Assembly: GCF_013307435.2 (NCBI RefSeq)
Contig: NZ_CP102845.1
Span: forward strand, 1,116,001 to 1,180,000
DNA length: 64,000 bases
Reading direction: 5' to 3'
From: Microvirga terrae
Lineage (GTDB): Bacteria > Pseudomonadota > Alphaproteobacteria > Rhizobiales > Beijerinckiaceae
Shown: positions 19,082 to 27,814 of the stretch, piece after piece
How the letters are laid out: every line of letters starts with the position of its first letter
Numbering within the stretch: the first letter of the stretch is position 1
Program-made: the position numbers and the translations under genes
Notes under the pieces: model-generated
The model's input: only the letters and a program-made list of their open reading frames with translations
The model's database searches: none
What the model was told of the DNA's origin: nothing

Positions 19082-19627
19082 TCACTCCCGGACAGCGTTT
19101 GGCTGGTCCTGATCGAAGAGGTGATCCCAGTTGCCGGTTTTGAGCTCGGTGGACGGGACGTCGAGACCCAGCGTCGCCCGCGCCGCGGCCCAGAATCGAA
19201 AATCCGCTATTCTCGTCCGAGCGTCGATCTTATGCGTCAGGCTCAGAAGCTCCTGAAGCTGAACGAAGACGGCTGACACGTCCGTTGGCGCCTGAATGCC
19301 GACGGAGCCATGCATGGCGCGCTCCAGCCATTCGAGTCCGATCCAATCGACGATAAAGGCTACGAGCGCTGGCGTTCCCTCGAAGGATGCGATCCTGGTT
19401 GTTCCGTTCCGGTTCGGGCGCTTCCGTTCCACGACCCGGCCATGTCCGCGACACCAGCGCTCGAAGTCATACTGCCAATCGTCGCGGTCACGGTTCGGCC
19501 CTTCGGCGGAGATGGTGACCTCGTATGATTGTCGTTGCTGATCGGACGGTTGAATCGAACTGCGGAAGATCAGGGAGGGATAGTCGGGTAGAGTATAGTC
19601 AACACATTTCATGGGCGGCCTAAACAT
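19082..19627 (-). CDS. Hypothetical protein divergent from the XRE regulator
   Basis: 181 residues from the ATG at 19627 (a second ATG at 19612, MKCVDYTLPDYP, is equally possible). Apparently soluble, with many aromatic and acidic residues (DRDDWQYDFERWCRGHGRVV, FEGTPALVAFIVDWIGLEWL); I recognise no domain. The second half has a helical stretch ending in DHLFDQDQP. Its first codons contain GTAGAGTATA, identical to the half-site of the palindrome at 19768-19802, so the neighbouring XRE protein probably controls it. Confidence 0.55.
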   Translation of the reverse strand: MFRPPMKCVDYTLPDYPSLIFRSSIQPSDQQRQSYEVTISAEGPNRDRDDWQYDFERWCRGHGRVVERKRPNRNGTTRIASFEGTPALVAFIVDWIGLEWLERAMHGSVGIQAPTDVSAVFVQLQELLSLTHKIDARTRIADFRFWAAARATLGLDVPSTELKTGNWDHLFDQDQPNAVRE

Positions 19628-19767
19628 CGTCCGATCCTGTCTCTCCTTCACGCAACCTGAGATGGCCGTCGCAACCTGCCCTTGTGTAATGGGGCAGAGA
19701 CTTTGGCTGACTGGGAAGGGATTGGGCCGAAGAGTGAGGAACACGAATTCCAGCGGGTAAGAGCATT

Positions 19768-19802
19768 TTGTAGAGTATACTCCGTGGAGGAATACTCTAC
19801 AA
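19768..19802. promoter_or_regulatory. Inverted-repeat operator of the XRE regulator
   Basis: TTGTAGAGTAT (19768-19778) and its exact complement (19792-19802) are separated by 13 bases. It ends 18 bases before the XRE start codon. A third copy of GTAGAGTATA lies at 19588-19597. The pattern resembles C-protein boxes of restriction-modification controllers. Confidence 0.65.
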
Positions 19803-19820
19803 GGCGGTGCGATCCCGGGC

Positions 19821-20069
19821 ATGTCGATCCGGGATGTGCTCGCTAAAAATGTAAGAAAGTACCGACAGGCCGCCGGCCTGTCGCAGGAGGAGCTTGCCCA
19901 CCGGGCGGAGATTGACCGGACTTACATCAGTTCGATCGAGCGCAGTGTCTACGCGGCAACCATTGACGTGGTGGATCGGCTTGCCAAGGCTTTGGGCGTG
20001 GAGGCCTCCGATCTTCTTGTCAGGCCGCGAAGGCGGTCCGCGTCAAAGATAGCGACGTCCGCTCGCTGA
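19821..20069 (+). CDS. XRE-family transcriptional regulator
   Basis: 82 residues. The helix-turn-helix occupies residues about 8-62 (LAKNVRKYRQAAGLSQEELA, RTYISSIERSVYAATIDVVD), followed by a short basic tail. Its size and architecture match C-proteins and antitoxin-type repressors. The inverted repeat immediately upstream indicates autoregulation. The start is ATG 19821, with only a weak ribosome site (AAGGCGG), so a near-leaderless or auto-controlled transcript is possible. Confidence 0.85.
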   Translation: MSIRDVLAKNVRKYRQAAGLSQEELAHRAEIDRTYISSIERSVYAATIDVVDRLAKALGVEASDLLVRPRRRSASKIATSAR

Positions 20070-20178
20070 GGGGGCGTCGCCGGACACCGACAGCCCGTCA
20101 CCCAGAGCGCGGCTGCTGTTCCAGGACGGTCCGGGCCGATCTTAGAGACTTCAGCCAGACCAGCACGAATGGCGGGCA

Positions 20179-20406
20179 TCAAGAGGTTGGGGAAGTGGGC
20201 CGCCCGCATATCACCCCAATTTGTCCGCGCACATATCCGAACGACAGGGCCGCCGCCAACCGTTCGATCCGCTGCTCCTGAATGAGCTGCTCGACGAGAA
20301 GGGCCCTGATGGCGGTTCTGGGATCACCACCGCAGGCCTCGATTACGGCCGAGACATCCGCTTCCATCGGATCTGCGTCGCATGCCGCGTCTTCCTGCTG
20401 AGTCAT
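20179..20406 (-). CDS. Small helical protein of unknown function
   Basis: 75 residues from the ATG at 20406, set by AGGGAGAAG just upstream. It reads EADVSAVIEACGGDPRTAIR, then ALLVEQLIQEQRIERLAAAL and SFGYVRGQ. I recall this short alpha-helical family (acidic start, CGGDPRTAIRALL core, GYxRG end) as frequent in Hyphomicrobiales accessory regions, without known function. Confidence 0.6.
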   Translation of the reverse strand: MTQQEDAACDADPMEADVSAVIEACGGDPRTAIRALLVEQLIQEQRIERLAAALSFGYVRGQIGVICGRPTSPTS

Positions 20407-20604
20407 CGTCTTCTCCCTTCGAAGTGACGATGGTACTGCTTCGCGCCTTGGGTCACCACAAAAATGTTCTTCTTTTGTTCTTGGTCTGTGGAATGCGTGG
20501 ACATCCATCGATGGGTGGTCAGGACACTCTCCCGTCGCTTGCGAGGACCTTGTGCTGGTTCTGCTCTGTTGATTCGATGCTGGGCAAGCTTCGAGGAGGT
20601 TCCG

Positions 20605-20850
20605 ATGGAGGTCATCCTGCGCCTGCAATGTGACAACCTTCTAGGCGGCCGGATCGAGCGGGAGACGCCGACCGGGCTTGTGACGATGGCCACGGTTGCG
20701 CGGGAGGCTGACGGCCTCGTGGTCCATGTCATCCCGGGCCAGGAGGCGCAGAGCCTAGAGCATCTCGAGGATCTTCGGGCCCGGGACTGTAATGAGTTGC
20801 AGAGGCGGATGGGGCGCACGGATGTGACGGTGACGATGCCGACCGGCTAG
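20605..20850 (+). CDS. Small hypothetical protein
   Basis: 81 residues starting MEVILRLQCDNLLGGRIERE, with a strong GAGGAGG ribosome site seven bases upstream. Compact alpha/beta character with a conserved-looking LVVHVIPGQEAQSLEHLEDL segment. No domain recognised. Confidence 0.5.
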   Translation: MEVILRLQCDNLLGGRIERETPTGLVTMATVAREADGLVVHVIPGQEAQSLEHLEDLRARDCNELQRRMGRTDVTVTMPTG

Positions 20851-20887
20851 GGCAACGACCCAGCAGGAGCCGTATTCAATCAGGCGC

Positions 20888-20992
20888 TCAACGCAGGAAG
20901 AGCGGCAGGTAGAGAACACCGATGGTGCAGCCCAATGTGAAGACAGCGGTGATCGCCGCTGCTAACGAAAACCGTTCTTTGCCGTCCTGCAT
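20888..20992 (-). CDS. 34-residue single-pass membrane peptide
   Basis: ATG at 20992 preceded by AGGAGGGTGCT, an excellent ribosome site. Translation begins MQDGKERFSLAAAITAVFTL and ends GCTIGVLYLPLFLR followed by TGA. A charged N-terminus and one continuous hydrophobic helix of about 24 residues give the shape of a type I toxin or a small regulatory membrane peptide. No antisense RNA promoter was identified. Confidence 0.5.
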   Translation of the reverse strand: MQDGKERFSLAAAITAVFTLGCTIGVLYLPLFLR

Positions 20993-21488
20993 AGCACCCT
21001 CCTGCATGATCACGTGCAGTGTGTGGGATACCGCAGCGGCCACGCGCCGGCAGTGCGGCTCCGCACGCGTCTGTGTCGACCGTCTACCGAAGAGGCCAGC
21101 TGCCTCACTGGAGCGAGCGCGGCTCAGACCGTCTCGGAGCCGCTGAGCGCCGAGTGAGCCATTTGGATATGCAGTAGGCTCGGGCCGCTCACGCGCGCGA
21201 AAGATCGGCGGCGATCACTAGGCTTCGGGAGGCGAGCGCATCACCGGTCGCGGCATAGGCCGCCGTGTTGTGCGGACCTATGGTAAGGGAACGGTATATT
21301 GCGCTTACAACCAGATCCGGCAAACTCAAAAACGATAGGTAGATCCCCTACTTGAGGGGCTGCGTGGACCTGCCGTTGCTTCGAGTCCGCGCCTACCAAT
21401 TGGAATGGACAGCATCGCAAGCAATCGCTCAGGGAAGCTTCTGCTGTGGCATAAGATCGAACAGCAAGCGCGGCAAATCCCAAGCAGA
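20993..21488. other. Gap without a convincing gene
   Basis: The short frames here lack ribosome sites and protein-like composition. A segment near 21377-21400 (CTTCGAGTCC...CGCCTACCA) looks like a tRNA 3' end but does not fold into T-arm and acceptor stems. This is the boundary between the cargo and the recombinase operon. Confidence 0.5.
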
Positions 21489-22766
21489 CTAGACGCCGCG
21501 CAGAAACTCCCGTTCCCCTACCAGCGCTTCTCTGATTTGAGCCTCATCCAGGTAGTGTTTCAATGTGCCCGGGTCCTCGTGTCCTGCAATCTCTGCAAGC
21601 GTGAGAAGGATGCCGCGGGTATCGTAATCATAGCCGAACTTCTTTCTGGCTTCTCTCAAAAGACGGCACGCATACTGAGTGAGAAATGTCGCTCGAAGCG
21701 AATGAATGCTGCCCTTGACTCCAGCAGCTTCGAAGCCGCGCACCTTGACGATGTCTTTTATGGCGGTGATGGTCAGAGAGTTACCATTCCTGTCAGATAG
21801 CCAAAGCCCACCTGACAACTTCTCCCGACTTGAGCTGCGTGAGACGCGTAGAAAGCGGGCACGTTCCCCCCATAGATGTTGAAGGAGAGCAATGACGAGC
21901 GGAATCGGAAAGGGCACATTGCGGATCTTTCCCCTTTTCTCCCTAACGCCGACAATTAAGTTCTCGCGACCGGTGTTCGCAAGGTGGTAAACTCTCTCCC
22001 GGATGCTCGCTTTCGCAACTCGGTCGCCGGCGAGGAACTCAACACGATCAGAAGGACCAATGAGGTTATCGCCCCGAAGGAGCTGATTTAGAGTGTCACA
22101 GCTCAATGCCGCAACGCCCATGGCACGTAGGCCAGTCTCATAAACAGTGCGCCCAAGAAGCCAGTTGCGCTCTGCGATAAAGGCATTGGGATTGTTCATC
22201 AGCGCCCGAACTACGCGAGCGGCCTCGCCCTCATCAGGAATCGGACGCTTGCCATTCTTAAGCTTTGGACCTTTTGGAGCTTTGAAGCGAGGTTCAGGCT
22301 CCAAGATTTCAACGTTCAACGGTGAAGCCGATATCGAAGCCGCGAAAGAGCGCAGAAGCGGACCGCCAATATTCCGCGACGCCATGAAGTGGCACCACCG
22401 CATAACAACACCCGCCCGGCGAGCTTGCCGATTGCGTCCAATTTTCTCAATGCTCAGTGCCTCTGCGAGCCACTGGTGGTAGTGATATTCTCCAGGCTCG
22501 TTCCAAGCAACATTATGATCTTGAAGGTAGTTGCACCAGATGCAGATGATGCGAGCTATATCTTGAAGGCTGCCACTGCGCTGTGAGCGCCACGTAGCTA
22601 GCTCACGGATGAACGCATCGGCAGGTTCGAACACTCCATAGTCTGGATGCAGTACAATCGGATACTTGGAGAGCTTTATGCCCTTAGAGACCTTTATAGA
22701 TGCCGATCCGTTGATACAGTGGAAATGAGAGAGCTGGCGAGCCGATTCTTGCACCGACCTGATCAC
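21489..22766 (-). CDS. Tyrosine recombinase, fourth gene of the island operon (425 aa)
   Basis: A catalytically complete phage-integrase-fold protein: box I Arg in TGLRAMGVAAL, Lys in REKRGKIRNV, HxxR in HSLRATFLTQ, second His in AGHEDPGT and Tyr in LKHYLDE. The N-terminal 150 residues form the core-binding domain. Its ATG (22766) overlaps the stop of the preceding coiled-coil gene by four bases. By size and order it corresponds to the recombinase of transposition-gene trios (Tn554 TnpA, GmtY). It probably does the strand exchange for the island. Confidence 0.85.
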   Translation of the reverse strand: MIRSVQESARQLSHFHCINGSASIKVSKGIKLSKYPIVLHPDYGVFEPADAFIRELATWRSQRSGSLQDIARIICIWCNYLQDHNVAWNEPGEYHYHQWLAEALSIEKIGRNRQARRAGVVMRWCHFMASRNIGGPLLRSFAASISASPLNVEILEPEPRFKAPKGPKLKNGKRPIPDEGEAARVVRALMNNPNAFIAERNWLLGRTVYETGLRAMGVAALSCDTLNQLLRGDNLIGPSDRVEFLAGDRVAKASIRERVYHLANTGRENLIVGVREKRGKIRNVPFPIPLVIALLQHLWGERARFLRVSRSSSREKLSGGLWLSDRNGNSLTITAIKDIVKVRGFEAAGVKGSIHSLRATFLTQYACRLLREARKKFGYDYDTRGILLTLAEIAGHEDPGTLKHYLDEAQIREALVGEREFLRGV

Positions 22767-23263
22767 CTTCTTCCAAATGGGACAACTTTTTCGAACTTAG
22801 TCAGTAGCTCGCGGTGTTGGTTATTCTTCTCCTGAAGAAGGTGCCGTAGGCGCTTTACCTCTGAGTTGAGTGCATCTCGCTCTGCCAATAGCTCGACGTT
22901 TTGCTGCGCCAATCGATCCCTTTCCTGGGAAACTTGAATCTGTGAAATTGTTCGCCCGCGGCGCGGCTTTCTCTGCTGTGCAGATTTTCCTTCCCGCATT
23001 CGCTGCAGCCCCTTCAATGCGTGGTCAAGGCGCAATCTCAAATCTGCATTCGGGCCGCCGGGAGCTGCGATGGAATAGCTGGTCCAGGTCGTAAGCACCC
23101 TAGCCGGGTCGGACCATTGCTGGACGTCCTTGATGGTAGCAAGGACTGGCGCATCTGGGGGGATGGACTCGTTGGCAATCCACTCCTCCAACAAGGTCAC
23201 TTTAGCCTCCAGCGCTGATCGCGCTGGTCTAATGCGCTCCTGAGGTTCTTGGTTTTGCGCCAT
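22763..23263 (-). CDS. Coiled-coil accessory protein of the recombinase operon (TnpC/GmtX-like)
   Basis: 166 residues from the ATG at 23263, preceded by GGGAGG. The frame is open further upstream only because it overlaps the neighbouring gene. The N-terminal half is mixed (TLLEEWIANESIPPDAPVLA). A basic patch (RKPRRGRT) follows, then a long coiled coil from about residue 105 to 155 (LAQQNVELLAERDALNSEVK, LRHLLQEKN). It is the same size class and position as Tn554 TnpC, which sets orientation and efficiency of transposition. It overlaps the next gene by ATGA and lies four bases after the previous stop. Confidence 0.7.
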   Translation of the reverse strand: MAQNQEPQERIRPARSALEAKVTLLEEWIANESIPPDAPVLATIKDVQQWSDPARVLTTWTSYSIAAPGGPNADLRLRLDHALKGLQRMREGKSAQQRKPRRGRTISQIQVSQERDRLAQQNVELLAERDALNSEVKRLRHLLQEKNNQHRELLTKFEKVVPFGRR

Positions 23264-23267
23264 GTCC

Positions 23268-25673
23268 CTAGCCTCCCGTCTTCGTGCCGAAGCACCTAGA
23301 GTAATGTGCTTGCGCCATATCAAGCCGTTCCTGGGTGAGGGCTCGCAGCAACGGCGCGAATGAGCAGGAGAGCTGTTGTCGTGCATGAGCGATCGTTTCG
23401 GCCCAGTAAGGCTCGCACTCGGCAAACTGCACGTTGTGAGGACAACCTGAGCAGATATGATCGGCGGCAAAAGCGGGGTCCGGCGCACTGAAGAATGCGG
23501 CCCCATCGCGCTCGACCTCTCGAGCGGCCAGACACGCCGCCGAGCGAAGATCTTGTGGCTCCGAGGTGCATTTGCAGTAGCTGTGGCCGAGGCTGTTGGG
23601 CTCAAGTCGCTTATCTTCCACGAAAGTGAGCAGCAAGGAGTCGAGTGTTGCGCCAGGAAGATCATCTTCAGGAGCAATGTCCAGTTGAGCCTTGGCTTGT
23701 TCAACCAGTTCGTCGAGCTGTCGTTTGATGACTTCACCACCCCATCCCGAGATTCGCTCCTTGCCAAGAGCAACATTCCGAAAGCGCGCGAACCTGAAGG
23801 CTTCGCCTTCCGCGTTGAAATCGTCCAAGCGTTGGGCTTGGTAACGAGCGAGTTCGAGCTCTGATCTCTGTGCCTGTACGCGCTTTTCTTCAGCCTGGCG
23901 AAGAAATCCGCCGCGCGCCGCCTCCGTGACATACCGTCTGGTTTGGTCAGGATCAAAGTGACGATAAAAATTGGAAAGCGCCGTCAAATGCGGATAGTAG
24001 AACCGATGATAATAGGTGATGCCGAAGAAGCGTCGGAACTGATGCGACTTTGGATTCCACTGTGTGCCGTCGGGAAGTGGAGGTAATTGCACGAACTCTG
24101 CAAACCGCGACAGACTGCGGTAGACATCAAAGCGAGCGGTTTTCGGCTTAGTCAAGGGATCGGCCTGGGCTACATCATCGAATTGAAAAAGCCAGCGTTC
24201 TTTGGTGCGCAGGCGGTACATGGATGAGAGCCAGGATAGAACCTCGATGGCCTTTTCGACAGACTTTGGAACTGGGATCTTATCCAAGTCTCGAATTGTT
24301 TTCTCAATCCACGTTTCCAACCATGCGTCGCCATCAATGTGGTGGATTGCTGGGAAGCGCAACGACTCAATTTCTTCCCGGCGACGTGCCGAGAACGCCG
24401 CAATTACGATCATGCAGGCGACAGCGAGGTAATCAAACAGCACTGTACGAAGGCTAGGACGGTTTTCTGCAAAGTTCTTGATGGCGTTCGGACCAGGATA
24501 GTAGGCTGGGCGGATCGGCCAAGGCGATCCCGGTTGCGTGCAACTCTTATGCTCAACGAAGGTGATGTTCACGCGTGTTGCAGCCGCTTGATAGGGATTC
24601 CAGTGCGCTCGGACCTCCTCTGTCGTGAGTAAGCGCTCGATCTCTTCAACATAGTGTTGAAGATCCGGCGCATAGTCCAGAACCCAGCAAAGAGCCCGAT
24701 CTATTAGCGTGCAGGCCTGCAGCGGAGGGACGGTGAATGTCCGGCCATCGCTGTCGTGCGCAATCGCCCGCGCGACACTGTTTATGGTGCGCTCCCCTGG
24801 AAAAGGGTTACACCCGATGGGATCATGGGAGAGGCGGCCCCGCAACTGCCACAGATATCCAAGCGGGCGCAGGAACCCGCCGATGCGGCCCGCCGAGCGA
24901 GTTGTAGGCCTCCCCATTAGGCTCCCAGCATTACTCTCAGGGTAGGGACCGTCATCAATCTCTATATTCTGACTATCTGGTGTCCAAGCGATTGCAAAGC
25001 CGGACGACCGTGCTTGATAGGGCTGGAGCGGGTAACCCAATTCTGTCGCGAGTGCAATGAGTATGCGGCGAGCCGTGTCAGTTAAGAGGCGGCCATTCGG
25101 AACCCCTAGCTTCTCCGCAGCACTATCAAAGTCAAAATAGGTATGCTTGCCTTTCTTGTAAGTCGGAGGCCGACGCCGCCCCACGCGTACGGCATTGGCA
25201 AATGCGACGGCGCGTTCGTCGAGCGGGAGTAGTCCTAGAACGCCCCCATCACGAAGCGTCTCAAAGAACTTCTCGATCCACTCAGGCGTTAGACTGGCAT
25301 TCCTCTTTAGTCCACAGGATAACCTCCATCGCACGAACTGAATATAGTTTCGGTGAAGAATTGAAACTGATGCGCCGGACGAGTGCGATCCTTCACTCGG
25401 CGAAAGAGACCAGTAGACGAGCACCTTCGCTGTTATAGAATCGTGCTCACAACGGGGATCACTTAGTCGCAAGCCCGGCGCCAAGACAGTGTCGAAGCGC
25501 AGCGCAAAATCTGTGTTGCGCCGCTTTTGGGAATCTTCGGTTCCAATAGTCCATCGATTATCGAGCAGTGAACCTTCACGCAACCATGATGGCGCCGCTA
25601 GCCCACCAATGATTTGGTCGTGCAGAGTTCCGGGTGAATTGGAATCAATGAAACGTGTTGTACGGGGAGCCAT
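23268..25673 (-). CDS. Large tyrosine-recombinase-like integrase (801 aa)
   Basis: 801 residues from the ATG at 25673 (AGGA upstream; stop of the previous gene eight bases away). The recombinase fold lies in the middle to C-terminal half: box I Arg in FSARRREEIESLRF, HQFRRFFG as HxxR, and a candidate Tyr in TRRYVTEAA. The last 90 residues carry a Cys-rich module (CKCTSEP, CSGCPHNVQFAECEP) that probably binds zinc. It is far larger than ordinary integrases and comparable to Tn554 TnpB or the gamma-mobile-trio integrase. Confidence 0.75.
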   Translation of the reverse strand: MAPRTTRFIDSNSPGTLHDQIIGGLAAPSWLREGSLLDNRWTIGTEDSQKRRNTDFALRFDTVLAPGLRLSDPRCEHDSITAKVLVYWSLSPSEGSHSSGASVSILHRNYIQFVRWRLSCGLKRNASLTPEWIEKFFETLRDGGVLGLLPLDERAVAFANAVRVGRRRPPTYKKGKHTYFDFDSAAEKLGVPNGRLLTDTARRILIALATELGYPLQPYQARSSGFAIAWTPDSQNIEIDDGPYPESNAGSLMGRPTTRSAGRIGGFLRPLGYLWQLRGRLSHDPIGCNPFPGERTINSVARAIAHDSDGRTFTVPPLQACTLIDRALCWVLDYAPDLQHYVEEIERLLTTEEVRAHWNPYQAAATRVNITFVEHKSCTQPGSPWPIRPAYYPGPNAIKNFAENRPSLRTVLFDYLAVACMIVIAAFSARRREEIESLRFPAIHHIDGDAWLETWIEKTIRDLDKIPVPKSVEKAIEVLSWLSSMYRLRTKERWLFQFDDVAQADPLTKPKTARFDVYRSLSRFAEFVQLPPLPDGTQWNPKSHQFRRFFGITYYHRFYYPHLTALSNFYRHFDPDQTRRYVTEAARGGFLRQAEEKRVQAQRSELELARYQAQRLDDFNAEGEAFRFARFRNVALGKERISGWGGEVIKRQLDELVEQAKAQLDIAPEDDLPGATLDSLLLTFVEDKRLEPNSLGHSYCKCTSEPQDLRSAACLAAREVERDGAAFFSAPDPAFAADHICSGCPHNVQFAECEPYWAETIAHARQQLSCSFAPLLRALTQERLDMAQAHYSRCFGTKTGG

Positions 25674-25681
25674 CGTGGATC

Positions 25682-27814
25682 CTACCAAGGGCGAAAGAGT
25701 ACAAGAGAGCCTTGATCCAGCCCATCCTTCACAGACTCGAGACTCTGCTGCACGAGTGCCTGTTTCGGGCCAGACATGAGGAGGTTCAAGAGCACCGTAC
25801 AGAGTGCAAGGGCGGGGAGCCAGACGCGAACCCAGCGTTCCGGATTCCTTGCAATAAACTCCTCTTCTGTCCGTTTGAGGGACTCGTGGAAGAGAGCAAG
25901 TGCCTCGATCGATTGGTGTGTCGGGACAAATCGCAGCATTGGGCATGTGCTGCAGGCGTCCAACCGCTTACAAATCGATTCTTTAGTTCCGGGTTGCACA
26001 CCAGCGGTAGGATCTAAGCAGGTCAGACCAAGCCCCGTATCAACAGCACGGGTGCGCCGTTCGTGAAATTCTTCGGGTAAAAGCCCTAGTTGACCTGGGC
26101 GGTCGGGGCTATCGCCAGCCACACTCGCTTCGAACAGGTTCTGAAACTCGCGTATCCTGTCGTCCAATATTTGTCGGATGTATGCTCTGTTCAGATAGTG
26201 ACGCGAGGCAGTACGTCCGCCGCTTTGGCCCGAAAGGAGAGCAACAACTTCCGCGTCGCCGCCGTGCTGAGCATCACGCAGCTGGAGGACAGTTGTGCGG
26301 ATCATCCGCCTTTGAATGGGAAGGCCCCCGATGACGGGATCCTTGGAATGCTCCTCAAGGAACTCAGTCCACCATCGTTTCCAAGAATGCTCCAGATACC
26401 TTCGGACTTCTTTGGGGTAGTGGCCATTTCGAATAATCCAAAGGTAGTTTGCGTCTGAATTGCCGGCGCGTCGCGCTCGTTCCCGCGGGGGGGCTGAGAG
26501 CTTCAGCCATACTTCGATTGCCTTTGCGGATGAGATGCGCGAGTTGGGCACGATGGTGGGAACTTCCAGGATCTCGTCGTCCGCCTCGCCTTCCTCACCC
26601 GGGGTGATCTCGATGATGTTGCCTGTCACTGCCTTGTAGCGTGCGCGGTTTTTCACTGAGCCAATTTGGCGGAGTTGGATCTTGCCGTATCGGGCCTTCC
26701 CTACGAATGGGTCCGCAGCGAGATCATCGCAGGGCTGAATGTTGATGCCGGTATCGATAAGGATGAGCGTATAGGCTGCGAGGAGGGCTCGTCCTCCCCC
26801 CTCAAGGTGGCTCATCACCCTGGCAGTGCCGCCGCAGCGGGAGACGACGAGTTGAAGCGGATAGTCAAGCTCCTGCAGTTTGAAGACGCCTTCGTGATCA
26901 GAGATAATGTAACGAAGGAGTGAGCCAAGCCGGCGATCACCGTCGTCCAGGGGAAAACACATCTGGACCTTTGGATGCAACACAGGCTCACGTTCAGATC
27001 TGGCGTATGAGAAGGGGATGAGAGGAATGGCTGCGCGGATTTCCCTAAGCGAGGGCTGGCCCGGAGCTGCCAACAATTTGAGTCGGCGATCGAAGGCCGC
27101 TTCCTCCTCAAACAATGCGTCCTCGCAGAGGGATCTAAGGCGGAGCAGACGTTCTCGATTGTGCTCGTTGACTGCCCCATAGATGGCCTCGTTCTTGGAA
27201 TTGGTTTCGGATGTCTCTGTCGAGCTCTGGAGTTCTCCGAGCGATGGAATGTTCGCTCCGCGTGACACGCGCGATCCGGAAAGCCCGCGTAGAGCGCCGA
27301 TTTCAGGCCAAAGCCCCTCCTGCGCTAAATGCTGCAGTGGGATTGATAAGCTCTCAATGATGTTCTGTCGTGTGAGTGGATTACTGCTCCTGACGACCGA
27401 ATGGTCGGTGAAATCCCTGAGCCGACTGACGAACACGTCAACCGTATCGATCCATTGCGTTGACGTAATGGATTCCTGTTGGTTCTCAACGAGAGCTCTA
27501 TAGGTTAGTGCGGCCGCCGTGTTCCGGTTTGAGGATTCTGCCGCAAAACCTGCTAGGTAGAGGAGAAACTTGCGTAGATTTCCGCAACGCTTTTCGGTGG
27601 TGGATGCTGTGTCGTGGGCGTATTTCCGGGCGAACGCATCGAGTAATCGCTCTGTAAACGAAGCTCCATAGAGTGGGATCAGCGCGCTGAAATCATGTAG
27701 CTTACCATTCAAGCGAACGGACTGGCCTGGCACTCCTGGACGTTCCCGGGGGTCTGTACATGGTTGGTTGAGCAGGACATGCGCCGGTAATTCAGTCGCA
27801 ACCGCTTTGTTCAC
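25682..27814 (-). CDS. Large recombinase-like protein with degenerate active site (710 aa)
   Basis: First gene of the operon. The C-terminal half aligns by pattern with tyrosine recombinases, but key residues are changed. Box I reads DTGINIQPCDDL without Arg. The HxxR position is RMIRTT. The GH motif is SGQSGG. The Tyr region SRHYLNRAY is kept. A C-terminal Cys cluster (ICKRLDACSTCPML) and a hydrophobic end (LPALALCTVLLNLL) follow. I infer a structural or target-recognition partner rather than the main catalyst. No fixed counterpart exists in the three-gene systems I know. Confidence 0.7.
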   Translation of the reverse strand: MNKAVATELPAHVLLNQPCTDPRERPGVPGQSVRLNGKLHDFSALIPLYGASFTERLLDAFARKYAHDTASTTEKRCGNLRKFLLYLAGFAAESSNRNTAAALTYRALVENQQESITSTQWIDTVDVFVSRLRDFTDHSVVRSSNPLTRQNIIESLSIPLQHLAQEGLWPEIGALRGLSGSRVSRGANIPSLGELQSSTETSETNSKNEAIYGAVNEHNRERLLRLRSLCEDALFEEEAAFDRRLKLLAAPGQPSLREIRAAIPLIPFSYARSEREPVLHPKVQMCFPLDDGDRRLGSLLRYIISDHEGVFKLQELDYPLQLVVSRCGGTARVMSHLEGGGRALLAAYTLILIDTGINIQPCDDLAADPFVGKARYGKIQLRQIGSVKNRARYKAVTGNIIEITPGEEGEADDEILEVPTIVPNSRISSAKAIEVWLKLSAPPRERARRAGNSDANYLWIIRNGHYPKEVRRYLEHSWKRWWTEFLEEHSKDPVIGGLPIQRRMIRTTVLQLRDAQHGGDAEVVALLSGQSGGRTASRHYLNRAYIRQILDDRIREFQNLFEASVAGDSPDRPGQLGLLPEEFHERRTRAVDTGLGLTCLDPTAGVQPGTKESICKRLDACSTCPMLRFVPTHQSIEALALFHESLKRTEEEFIARNPERWVRVWLPALALCTVLLNLLMSGPKQALVQQSLESVKDGLDQGSLVLFRPW

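Noticed and set aside
20922..21146. A 74-codon plus-strand frame in the island cargo
   Set aside because: No ribosome site, composition unlike a protein, and it overlaps the better supported 34-residue gene on the opposite strand.
21377..21400. tRNA 3'-end-like sequence (CTTCGAGTCC ... CGCCTACCA) that could be an attachment site
   Set aside because: The expected T-arm and acceptor pairings fail, and no matching copy was found at the other side of the island.
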